Shown here one piece after another: positions 25,694 through 33,906 of a stretch of 38,376 nucleotides of DNA. The notes beneath the pieces were generated by a model, which did not search any database, was not told the origin of the DNA, and saw nothing but the letters and a program-made list of their open reading frames with translations. Made by a program: the position numbers and the translations under genes. Every line of letters begins with the position of its first letter. Position 1 is the first letter of the stretch. Source of the stretch: Anaerovorax odorimutans (GTDB lineage: Bacteria; Bacillota; Clostridia; Peptostreptococcales; JAAYPU01); the NCBI GenBank assembly GCA_016841185.1, contig JAENZQ010000031.1, positions 1 through 38,376 on the forward strand, written 5' to 3'.

Positions 25694-25725
25694 ACTAGGA
25701 GGTCGATGCAAGTCGGGCTCCTAGT
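25694..25725 (+). terminator. Hairpin after the precursor gene
   Basis: ACTAGGAG pairs with CTCCTAGT around a 16-base loop, which itself has a 3-bp inner pairing (CGA/TCG). It is followed by TTTG only, so it may be a partial terminator that leaves more precursor message than downstream message, as is common in RiPP clusters. Confidence 0.5.
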
Positions 25726-25763
25726 TTGTCCAGGGGACTTATAGTGAAGGGAAGAGGTCTAAA

Positions 25764-27245
25764 ATGGATAAGGGGGAGAACACAGAAAAAAGAAGCTGCC
25801 AGATATTAAAACATACCAATATATGGGAAATAGTAATTATAATTTTAATATTTATGGGTATATTTTATTTCGGGTATTTTTTATGGTTTATATGGGGAGT
25901 TGGTAAAGAGTCAGTGAAAGAACGGATAATGACTTTTAATGTAGAAACTACTTTTAATAATTCAGATACTGGAAAAGTCTTTTTGAGTAAAGATCAGTAT
26001 GAAGAGATGCGGCAAACATTAGAGGAGATTCAAAAATATAACGATTATAACCACGAAAATAATTTGTCTGTTTCTACGTTAAATAACTTTTACGCTTCAT
26101 TATTTACTGCTATTGCGGTATTAATTGCTATTATTGCATTAATAGGCTGGCGAAGCTACCAGAAGCAATTTGAAGATTATAGTTCGCGTTTAGACGTTAT
26201 GAGGGAAGATATTGATAAATATTTTATCGAAATTCAAGAACAAGAGAGAAAAATGAAGGAAGATAATAACAACTATATTAACCAAATAAAGAAACAAAGG
26301 ACAGAAATGACGGAAGCAATTAGAAAATATTTGGACCTCGAATCGAAAGTAGACTTCTTACTGAAAAAGAAAAAACATGCTGAATGGGTTGAGAAGAAGT
26401 TTGAATCAAAAAAGACTAACTCTTCAAATATTTCGTTTAAGTTGAATTTAAATGATGATGAAGACCAAAAAACTCTTGAGAATATTACTGATTCAGTAAT
26501 TGCTGAACATGAAGAGACTGCATGGCTGGAAGTAATTATAGCTCATGAACTAGTTTCTGATCCAGACTCTATTGATGAAGAAAAATTAAAAGATGCTGAA
26601 AAGATATATCAATTTAACGAAAATAGAAATTTGTTTAAACCTAATTCGGCTATTGAACCATATCTATACCACTTTATGGGTGAATTATATCATACGAAAT
26701 TTGAAAAATATCAGCAAAAATATAATGAAGCACAATTGGTTGATATACTAGAAAAATCAAGAGAATACTACTATAAATCATTGAAACTAAGAGGAGAAAA
26801 CGATCAAATTCAGGCCCGAAGTAATCTGGCAGTTGTGTTGATTGATTTAGTTAAATTAAAGATAGGGCACTTGAATAATAATCAGGTGGATTTGAACCCT
26901 GAAAGCACAAAAAAGGAAATAGGAAACTTGCTAGACGAGGCAGAAAATCATCTATCTTTCGTAGAAGATAAGAACCCTGATTTCAATACTTATTGGGATC
27001 AAGCTCGTGCTACATATTATAAGAGTATGGCTAAAATTATGGACGAGCGTCAAAGTGAAGATATACAAACACTGCTAAAAAAATCTGTAAAAATGATTAC
27101 TTACAAAAAAGAAAAGGATATATTCCTTAACAGACTCAAGGAAGAGCTAAGTGAATTAGATGGGCGAGGTTTCCCTGGTAATATGGAACTTATTCAAGAA
27201 ATACAAGGCATGCTTGATGATAAGGCTTTGAGTGAGAGGGATTAA
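25764..27245 (+). CDS. Membrane protein with coiled coil and TPR-like C-terminus
   Basis: A 493-residue protein not recognised as a known family. Two membrane segments are seen: residues 21-45 (IWEIVIIILIFMGIFYFGYF...) and 108-128 (NFYASLFTAIAVLIAIIALIG). They enclose a short segment of about 60 residues that is probably extracytoplasmic, or the reverse. Residues about 135-205 form a Glu/Lys/Gln-rich coiled coil. The C-terminal 230 residues are helical and repeat-like (ARSNLAVVLIDLVKLKI, TYWDQARATYYKSMAKI), resembling TPR-type repeats. It could be an immunity, sensor or export partner for the peptide; this is inference. It overlaps nothing and is followed 3 bp later by the next gene. Confidence 0.65.
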   Translation: MDKGENTEKRSCQILKHTNIWEIVIIILIFMGIFYFGYFLWFIWGVGKESVKERIMTFNVETTFNNSDTGKVFLSKDQYEEMRQTLEEIQKYNDYNHENNLSVSTLNNFYASLFTAIAVLIAIIALIGWRSYQKQFEDYSSRLDVMREDIDKYFIEIQEQERKMKEDNNNYINQIKKQRTEMTEAIRKYLDLESKVDFLLKKKKHAEWVEKKFESKKTNSSNISFKLNLNDDEDQKTLENITDSVIAEHEETAWLEVIIAHELVSDPDSIDEEKLKDAEKIYQFNENRNLFKPNSAIEPYLYHFMGELYHTKFEKYQQKYNEAQLVDILEKSREYYYKSLKLRGENDQIQARSNLAVVLIDLVKLKIGHLNNNQVDLNPESTKKEIGNLLDEAENHLSFVEDKNPDFNTYWDQARATYYKSMAKIMDERQSEDIQTLLKKSVKMITYKKEKDIFLNRLKEELSELDGRGFPGNMELIQEIQGMLDDKALSERD

Positions 27246-27248
27246 CAT

Positions 27249-28472
27249 ATGATTTTTGATACTCATGTACACATAGGAAAAAAGAAATTCATGGTTAAAA
27301 TTAAAAATGAAAACAGGGATCTACCTGCTTACAATTCGATTATAGAAAATACCTGGGAAAAATATATTAAAATCGCTGTAAAAAATAACATTTATAAGGC
27401 ATTAATCTTTCCATTTCCTCTAGAAGAAGTGGATATTTATCAAGCCAACAATTATATACATACTGCCTACGAAATGAACCGTGAACTTTTTATTCCCTTT
27501 TATTTACTTGATGAACAGCTTGACCTTGATGAACTCGAACTAAATCAGGTGTTTGGTCTAAAAGAACATTTTTACATAAGCCGGAACGTTGATATTAGAG
27601 CATATTTTCCTGTTTATGAGTATCTGCAGGACAAAGGCAAGTTCCTGTATATACACCCTCATATGAGTGAACGGATAGAACGGATTCACCATATCAAAAA
27701 TGAATTTCCACATCTTAAAATAATTCTGGCTCATTCCGGTAGAAAATGGCCATTCACCGGAGAAGAAGTATTAGATCTAGTTGTTCCTGAATTCAAATCA
27801 TATGAAGATCTTTATTTTGATACCTCAACCATTTCGGATAGTAAGGTAATCAGCAAAATGACAAATATGCTGGGCGGGCACCGGGTATTGTTTGGTTCAG
27901 ACTATCCATTTTCCCAGCCATCAGTAGATATATACCAAGCAGAGACTGAAATGATAGATAAACTTGATGTGACCGATGAAGACCGGGAAAATATTTTGAG
28001 AAATAATTTCAAAAGACTATTTCTTGAAAAAGTTTGGATAAGAAGAGTAGCTAGAGAGGATCGTACGAAGCTGTTCGAAATTTTTACTGAGCTCAGTGCA
28101 CAGGATAGAAAATTTCTGGCTTTAGATCAGAAGCTAGACGTAATAAAAACTAATATAAGAGATGAACGCCATATTTATATTGCTGAGGACAACAACAATA
28201 ATATTGTTGGTTATATTCGAGAAGGTGGCAGATCCAACCAGGGGGCGATTATTGAGGAGATATTAATCCCACGAAAGTACCGTGGTAAAGGCTATGCGGA
28301 TTTATTAATCAGAACAGTTTATAATAAATTTAGCTATGTAGATGCCAAAACATTCATGGATAATACTGCTGTTCATGCTCTTAATATAAGACTCGGCTTT
28401 GATATTGTAAAACAATCAAAAAGCGGGAAAATACTATATTGGAGAAAAATAAATGATAAACGAATCAAATAA
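27249..28472 (+). CDS. Amidohydrolase-GNAT acetyltransferase fusion
   Basis: 407 residues with two domains. Residues 1-265 are an amidohydrolase/TIM-barrel metallohydrolase (Amidohydrolase_2 type): DTHVHIG with H6 and H8, IHPHMSER, ILAHSG and LFGSDYPF supply the expected His and Asp metal ligands. Residues 270-405 are a GNAT N-acetyltransferase with IVGYIREGG and the acetyl-CoA loop RKYRGKGYADLL. Hydrolase and transferase in one chain suggest deacylation and acylation of one substrate, perhaps the peptide or a small building block. The stop is 20 bp inside the next gene, so translation is coupled. Confidence 0.8.
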   Translation: MIFDTHVHIGKKKFMVKIKNENRDLPAYNSIIENTWEKYIKIAVKNNIYKALIFPFPLEEVDIYQANNYIHTAYEMNRELFIPFYLLDEQLDLDELELNQVFGLKEHFYISRNVDIRAYFPVYEYLQDKGKFLYIHPHMSERIERIHHIKNEFPHLKIILAHSGRKWPFTGEEVLDLVVPEFKSYEDLYFDTSTISDSKVISKMTNMLGGHRVLFGSDYPFSQPSVDIYQAETEMIDKLDVTDEDRENILRNNFKRLFLEKVWIRRVAREDRTKLFEIFTELSAQDRKFLALDQKLDVIKTNIRDERHIYIAEDNNNNIVGYIREGGRSNQGAIIEEILIPRKYRGKGYADLLIRTVYNKFSYVDAKTFMDNTAVHALNIRLGFDIVKQSKSGKILYWRKINDKRIK

Positions 28473-29610
28473 TACCTTAGACGGACGAGTCTCAGGGGTA
28501 AGAAACCTGGGTGGAATTATTTTTATTACACTATTATCCAACAATGAAGAAAACTCACTTGTTTGTAGTAAAGATTCGATTGATATTACTGTGTTTAATA
28601 AAGTAAAAAAAATAAGAAAAGGGGACTATTGTGAATTCCAAGTTAATTTGGCAGATAATGAATTTAGGATAATCCAGCTTCAGAATCATCTGCCAAAAAA
28701 AAGTGAATCCTTATGGGATGAGCAGCAATTAGATATTTTACAAGCATATTCCTATTTGCTTCATCTTTTAAGGCTTTATGCAAATAATAATGGATATATT
28801 GAAGTTAGAGTACCCTCAGTACACTATGGACAAAACAAAGATGAGACTTTCTTTCTTGACTTTTTTGGAAATCCAGCCCGGCTTTCCTCGAGCAACGCCC
28901 TTTATCTTAATCTTTATGCTGCCCAGTTATCAAAAGCTTATTGTTTACAGAAATGTTATAGAGCAGAGCCTTCCCATACTAACAGACATCTAGCAGAATT
29001 TGATATGTTGGAAATGGTTAAGGCTAATTGTGACATGAATCAATCTATGTTTGAACTAGAATGCCTAATAAAATTTGTCGTATCAGAATGGGCTATCAGC
29101 CCCTTTAGTTACCTGCTTAAAGTGGATTCAAGCCTTATTGAAAAATCAAATTTCCCTATAATAGACTATAAAAAACTTGAAGACCAGTACAGTTTATATA
29201 GTAAAGGTCTTGGTAAATTCGAGCGAGAAATTGCGGGAAATTTACCAACTTTTGTAGTTGAGTTCCCGAGAAAAATAGCATCATGGATTGCAAAACCTGT
29301 TGATAGTAATTATTCTCTTTCTTACAATCTATTGGTTCCAAAGGTTGGAGAAATAGCTGAAGGTAATGAAAAACAAAGTGATTTAAATATCTTGGAAAGC
29401 AAGTTTAGACTTGCTGGGGTAGAAAAACAACTCAGGTGGTATATAAATATGATACCGTATTCTGATATTTTGTTATCCGGATTTGGATTAGGAGTAGAGC
29501 GTCTTTTTATGTGGCTAACAGGCCTGCAAAACATAAGGAACATAAACCCCATATTTCGAGATACTCAATTTTCGGAAATAAAAATAAAGAGGGAGCAGAA
29601 TAATGCATAA
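28453..29610 (+). CDS. Asparaginyl-tRNA-synthetase-like protein
   Basis: 385 residues, shorter than a housekeeping AsnRS (about 430-460). An N-terminal OB-fold (about 1-80, LDGRVSGVRNLGGIIFITLL) is followed by a class II catalytic core. Motif 2 is YRAEPSHTNRHLAEFDMLE (169-187, with R170 and E172), LLVPKVGEIAEG is the region near the ATP site, and motif 3 is GFGLGVERLFMWLTGL (343-358, R350). All key class II residues look intact, so it can probably still form an aminoacyl adenylate. In a peptide-modification cluster it may add an amino acid to a peptide or make a free amide, rather than charge tRNA for translation. Confidence 0.85.
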   Translation: MINESNNTLDGRVSGVRNLGGIIFITLLSNNEENSLVCSKDSIDITVFNKVKKIRKGDYCEFQVNLADNEFRIIQLQNHLPKKSESLWDEQQLDILQAYSYLLHLLRLYANNNGYIEVRVPSVHYGQNKDETFFLDFFGNPARLSSSNALYLNLYAAQLSKAYCLQKCYRAEPSHTNRHLAEFDMLEMVKANCDMNQSMFELECLIKFVVSEWAISPFSYLLKVDSSLIEKSNFPIIDYKKLEDQYSLYSKGLGKFEREIAGNLPTFVVEFPRKIASWIAKPVDSNYSLSYNLLVPKVGEIAEGNEKQSDLNILESKFRLAGVEKQLRWYINMIPYSDILLSGFGLGVERLFMWLTGLQNIRNINPIFRDTQFSEIKIKREQNNA

Positions 29611-30418
29611 CTTAAAGTATTTAATAAAAACAGCGGCTTCTCTTCAAAATATGATAATTGAGATGAATGAAAAGGAAATTGAATTGAAAAGAATAAGCAA
29701 GACATCATCACTGTTAATGTTAAGTGGAATATCAAAGAATTCAATACCCACTAACATAATTGAAAGGTGTTTAGATAATCAAAATTCTGATGGGGGTTGG
29801 ATAAGTATAGTTGATACAATGTGGAATACATTTTTTTTAAAAAGCGTTGATGAAAATACATTTGAGCGGAACATAAATATGGGGATAGAATTCTTGAAGA
29901 TTCAAAGGAATTCAGAAGGTTTATGGGGGAGGTCATATCGGGATATTTACAGAATACCAGTAACTGGGGTTTTGTTCTATTTATTACCGGAACTTGCTGA
30001 CCAACATAGTTTATATTTGTTGGAGCAATTATGCCAAAAAGAAAAAAATACCTTAACCTATAAAGCAGCTTATACGTTATTAGCATTTAATAAAAATGAT
30101 TATTATCCTGATGATATAAATTTAATTACCGACTTGGTAGAGTGGTTAATCTCTAACCAGAGAAATGATGGAGGTTTTGCGCCCTGGTTAGAGCATCCTA
30201 TAGAGTCAGACATATATTGTACTAGCCTGGCTGTTCTGGGATTGTTACAATATTCTGAACTTGTGCCGGAACGAGTACTTGCAAGGGCATTTGAATGGAT
30301 AATAAGCAACCAATTAAATAATGGTATTTGGAAATACCATGAAATAGAAGATGGAGCTTCCTGGGGAATGTATGCGATGTCAGAAGTTATGAGGAGTGGG
30401 ATATTAGATTTTGGCTAA
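29603..30418 (+). CDS. Prenyltransferase/squalene-cyclase repeat protein
   Basis: 271 residues built of QW-type repeats: NQNSDGGW (59-66), IQRNSEGLWG (100-109), NQRNDGGFAPW (185-195) and NQLNNGIWKY (237-245). These form an alpha/alpha toroid as in squalene-hopene cyclases and protein prenyltransferases. The length is about half that of a full terpene cyclase, and no DxDD motif is seen, so it is unlikely to be an active class II cyclase. A binding or peptide-modifying scaffold role is possible. It overlaps the preceding gene by 8 bp. Confidence 0.75.
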   Translation: MHNLKYLIKTAASLQNMIIEMNEKEIELKRISKTSSLLMLSGISKNSIPTNIIERCLDNQNSDGGWISIVDTMWNTFFLKSVDENTFERNINMGIEFLKIQRNSEGLWGRSYRDIYRIPVTGVLFYLLPELADQHSLYLLEQLCQKEKNTLTYKAAYTLLAFNKNDYYPDDINLITDLVEWLISNQRNDGGFAPWLEHPIESDIYCTSLAVLGLLQYSELVPERVLARAFEWIISNQLNNGIWKYHEIEDGASWGMYAMSEVMRSGILDFG

Positions 30419-31721
30419 TATATTATTAATTTATCCGTCACCGGATAATCTTAAGGACTGGCGATTTGGGTTTTCTTTAAATTTATTATATTTAGCAACC
30501 ATTTTAAAACAGGTAGGGCATGCTGTAATATTAAAAGATTATTCAATTGAGAATTTTGAGCTGAACGAATTAGCTGAGCTTTTGAAAACAATCGATGTGG
30601 TCATTATTGAATTTGATAGTTTCCCGCTAAAAAGAGCACTAAATATTTATAACGGTGAAAATATAGCGGAATATATTAAACGAAATAATAGAAAAATACA
30701 AACTATTGCTGTTGGAAATGACTGCATCTTATTACCGCGGGCTATTCCAAATATTGATATTGTGATTAATCATGAAGCTGAACCCAGCATCGTTTACGTT
30801 ATTGATTGCTTATTGAATGATAAGCAAGTCGTAACTGATTTATTAAAAGATAGAGACAATAATTTAGATGATCTGCCTTTCCCAGATCGTAGCATCTTGT
30901 CTAGTTATGCTGAACATGGTGGTACTATTAAAAGAAAGCCTAATTTAGCAAAATCAACACTTATACAAACCAGCCGTGGATGCATGAATACTTGCAGGTT
31001 TTGCCAGAGAAAAGGATGGTTAGGTCAATATCGGGAACATTCGATAGAATATGTTATTAAAGAATTTAAGGAAATTGCAGCAAATAAATATACTAATATT
31101 TGGATTTGTGATGATAATTTTACCTTTAACCTTAAGAGAGCAAAGAATATATTACATAGCCTTAAAACTGAAAGAATTTCTGAAGGAATGAAATTAGCAC
31201 TTAGCAGCTGGGCTAATATAGATTTCGACTTTATAGATATTGCCAAGAAGGCAAACGTATCAGTAATAAGTATGGGAATTGAGTCAGTAAATCATGATAT
31301 TCTTCACTTTTATAGAAAAAAAATAGATCCAGCAAGAGCTGCGGAATTAATCCAATATGCTGATGAAATAGGGATATATACGGTGGGGAATTTTATATTG
31401 GGAGCTCCCATGGAAACAGAGAGGACTATCAATGAGTGCTTCGAGTATGCAATAAAGGTGCCTTTTGATCAAGTCAACATAAAAATATTGGACTATATGA
31501 TAGGTGCAGACCTATATGATGAACTGCCTGAAAAACTAAAGACAGCAGAAAGGCATGTTTTTGCTTGTAAGGAAACAGGACTAAACGACTTACCTCTGAG
31601 TTACTTAAAAGAGATAATATTCCATTTCCGGAAGGAGTTTGATATTAATAGAAGGCAGCATCTTTTCGAGAAAATTAAATCATATGATTATCCTTATAAA
31701 ATGGAGTTATTCAATGATTAA
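30411..31721 (+). CDS. Radical SAM enzyme with B12-binding-like N-terminal domain
   Basis: 436 residues. The first 150 residues (ILLIYPSPDN, LYLATILKQVGHAVILKDYS, VVIIEFDS) have the Rossmann-like fold found in B12-binding radical SAM proteins, but no DxHxxG cobalamin-ligand motif is seen. The CxxxCxxC motif is C191-MNT-C195-RF-C198 in TSRGCMNTCRFC. IWICDDNFTF and the later GIESVN and FILGAP fit the radical SAM core. The start is a TTG overlapping the end of the previous gene, with GAGGAG upstream. It may methylate, cyclise or otherwise alter the peptide or a cofactor. It is the last gene of the cluster, before an IS66 scar. Confidence 0.83.
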   Translation: MANILLIYPSPDNLKDWRFGFSLNLLYLATILKQVGHAVILKDYSIENFELNELAELLKTIDVVIIEFDSFPLKRALNIYNGENIAEYIKRNNRKIQTIAVGNDCILLPRAIPNIDIVINHEAEPSIVYVIDCLLNDKQVVTDLLKDRDNNLDDLPFPDRSILSSYAEHGGTIKRKPNLAKSTLIQTSRGCMNTCRFCQRKGWLGQYREHSIEYVIKEFKEIAANKYTNIWICDDNFTFNLKRAKNILHSLKTERISEGMKLALSSWANIDFDFIDIAKKANVSVISMGIESVNHDILHFYRKKIDPARAAELIQYADEIGIYTVGNFILGAPMETERTINECFEYAIKVPFDQVNIKILDYMIGADLYDELPEKLKTAERHVFACKETGLNDLPLSYLKEIIFHFRKEFDINRRQHLFEKIKSYDYPYKMELFND

Positions 31722-31751
31722 AGTTCAAACTCATTATTGAAACTGGACCTT

Positions 31752-31832
31752 TTAACGCCCAATAACAAAGGGCTTGATTGAGCGCTCGACATAATTATTA
31801 TCTAAGCTGGCTAGGGGCATCTTTAATATGTT
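31752..31832 (-). pseudogene. IS66-type transposase remnant (C-terminal scar)
   Basis: The reverse strand reads LASLDNNYVERSIKPFVIGR and then stops. This matches the conserved C-terminal IS66 TnpC segment around the last catalytic Glu (xNNxxERxIKPFVxGR). Only about 27 codons remain. It marks a lost insertion between the peptide cluster and the Gabija-type genes. Confidence 0.75.
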
Positions 31833-31938
31833 AAATGGCGGCTTGTTTTATTTTTCTAAATCTTTTACGGAATTTGCAGGAATTATACAAATAATTTCAG
31901 AATACTTGGAAATAAGTAGCAATTTCTAGGAGAGCAAA

Positions 31939-33906
31939 ATGTATATTCGGGCATTAAAAATCAATAATTTTAGAAGTTTATATGAATTATGGTTTTTACC
32001 CAATCAAGAAGTAAATGTTTTGGTGGGTCCCAATAATAGTGGTAAAACAACTATTTTAACTGCTATTAAGTTGTTGTTTGATCCAACCATTCGGCTGCAG
32101 CGGGACGATGCAATATCAGTTTTTGATTTTCATAATGGAAACATAAACGAACCAATAGAAATTACAGCTTGGGTGCATTTAGGAGAAAATCCAAACAATG
32201 ATATTATCCTTAGATTTGCAGATAAAGTATCTTGTTGGAAGCATAAGGGAGAAATTATTGAAACCGTAATAATTGAACCCGGGGAAGATCCACCTGATAA
32301 AACCGAAGAGTTGTTGGCAGTAAAACTTATAGCTGATTGGAATCAGGAATTAGAAATTGCTGAGACTGAAGTAATTATAATAGATGAAATGATCAACAAA
32401 AAAGGCGTTTTTACATATCAGGATAGAGAGGCAATTAACTTTCGTTACTATGGAACGAATCGCAACCCCGCTTTTGAACTATCGTTAGCTAGGCAGAGTC
32501 TTTTTTCTAAGGCATTGAAAGAAAAAGAAGTAATAAGAGAACTTAGAAACTTAATGGGCATTTTAGAAACGAATAAATCAAGCTTAGTCGAATTGGATAG
32601 CGTTAAAAATGCTTTAAATAATCTAGAGGGGTTCATGTCTCCTGAATTAGTTGGGGGATTTGATAGTTTTACCTTGACTTTCCTTGATGCCAACATAGCA
32701 CGCTTTAAAACCGCCACATCAGTAGGATTGAAAAAAAAGTCCGAAACCCAAGAAAATATAATTCCCTTTTCTTTACTGGGAGATGGAGCACAAAATTTGA
32801 TGCTCCTTACCCAAATTTCAGCTGCTTTAAGCGAAGAAGATTCCTCCCTAATCGTTGCCATAGAAGAACCAGAGCAAAACCTTGAACCTTCCCTGGCTAA
32901 ATGGTTTTTTAATGAGATAACCACTAAAAATGCTAAAAGAACGGGTCAGGTGTTCATTACCACTCATTCTCCTGCTTTCATTGGAGAACTTCATGGCGCA
33001 AATCCGATATGTAGGGTATCACGAAATACCAGCCGTTCACGACAATCAACACAAGTTAGAGTAGGTTCGACTTTAGAACCAGTTTATAGAAAAGCTCTAG
33101 AACAATATCGTGACCTTTACGCTGGCGCTTTATTAGCTCAACATGCACTTATTGTGGAGGGGGCAAGTGAAGAAGGCTTTTTACCTATAGTATTCAATGC
33201 TTTGGGTAAAAAACCGGTTAATAATCCATTTTTCTTGGGTCTTACTATTGTTAATGCGGGTGGCAATGAAAAAGTTTGGAGGCATGCACGTAATCTTAGG
33301 GCTTTAGGGATTACTACACTTGCTTTACTTGATTATGATGTCCCCAAAAAAGAGGTGGAAGACCCTGACGCACATAAGAAAGTTGATCTATATGAATTAT
33401 CAAAAAAATCCGCTGAGCATGTTATTTGTATGCCAAAGAAATCTCTATTATCCTTCTGTACAGGATGTGATATGGAGGTAATGCTTTTATATTATGTGCC
33501 TGTAGATATCCTATATCAAGCGATAATTAGATGTTACCAAGATGCTGGTCATGAGTTAAACAATGATAGTTGGAAAGACTTTGTTAAGAAAAACATAGAA
33601 AAGCCCTTTCAAGAGCTACTTCCCGTAAACTTTCCTTCAAATCTTGCTGAATTTTCACTTGGTGATATAAAATGCCAAGATAACTCAATATGCCAGGAAG
33701 ATCTTCAAAAAGCCTTTTTATATGCTGCTTTACATCAACCACATTCTTGTAAAAGCCAAAAGGATATGAGAATAATCGCTGAAACTATGGTTCAGAACAA
33801 GGTTTTTCCCGCACCAATAACAAGCCTTTATAATAGAATTGTTAAGGTGATGACTGGTCAGGTAACCCCAGGAGGGGATATATTTGAACTTACCGACAAA
33901 GATTAA
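31939..33906 (+). CDS. gajA: Gabija-type OLD-family nuclease, GajA
   Basis: 655 residues, ATG with TAGGAGAG upstream. The N-terminal ABC-type ATPase has Walker A GPNNSGKT (30-37), a signature-like LLGDGAQN and Walker B SLIVAIEEPEQNLEP. A TOPRIM domain follows, with LIVEGASEE (E407) and LALLDYDVP (D465, D467). OLD-type ATPase plus TOPRIM next to a UvrD-like helicase is the Gabija phage-defence pair, where GajA nicks DNA and is controlled by nucleotide levels. It is longer than the roughly 580-residue B. cereus GajA. The next gene starts 22 bp before its stop, so translation is coupled. Confidence 0.87.
   Translation: MYIRALKINNFRSLYELWFLPNQEVNVLVGPNNSGKTTILTAIKLLFDPTIRLQRDDAISVFDFHNGNINEPIEITAWVHLGENPNNDIILRFADKVSCWKHKGEIIETVIIEPGEDPPDKTEELLAVKLIADWNQELEIAETEVIIIDEMINKKGVFTYQDREAINFRYYGTNRNPAFELSLARQSLFSKALKEKEVIRELRNLMGILETNKSSLVELDSVKNALNNLEGFMSPELVGGFDSFTLTFLDANIARFKTATSVGLKKKSETQENIIPFSLLGDGAQNLMLLTQISAALSEEDSSLIVAIEEPEQNLEPSLAKWFFNEITTKNAKRTGQVFITTHSPAFIGELHGANPICRVSRNTSRSRQSTQVRVGSTLEPVYRKALEQYRDLYAGALLAQHALIVEGASEEGFLPIVFNALGKKPVNNPFFLGLTIVNAGGNEKVWRHARNLRALGITTLALLDYDVPKKEVEDPDAHKKVDLYELSKKSAEHVICMPKKSLLSFCTGCDMEVMLLYYVPVDILYQAIIRCYQDAGHELNNDSWKDFVKKNIEKPFQELLPVNFPSNLAEFSLGDIKCQDNSICQEDLQKAFLYAALHQPHSCKSQKDMRIIAETMVQNKVFPAPITSLYNRIVKVMTGQVTPGGDIFELTDKD

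Noticed and set aside
31939-33906. Call as RecF or a plain ABC ATPase
   Set aside because: The C-terminal TOPRIM residues and the overlapping UvrD-like helicase fit the OLD/Gabija arrangement better.
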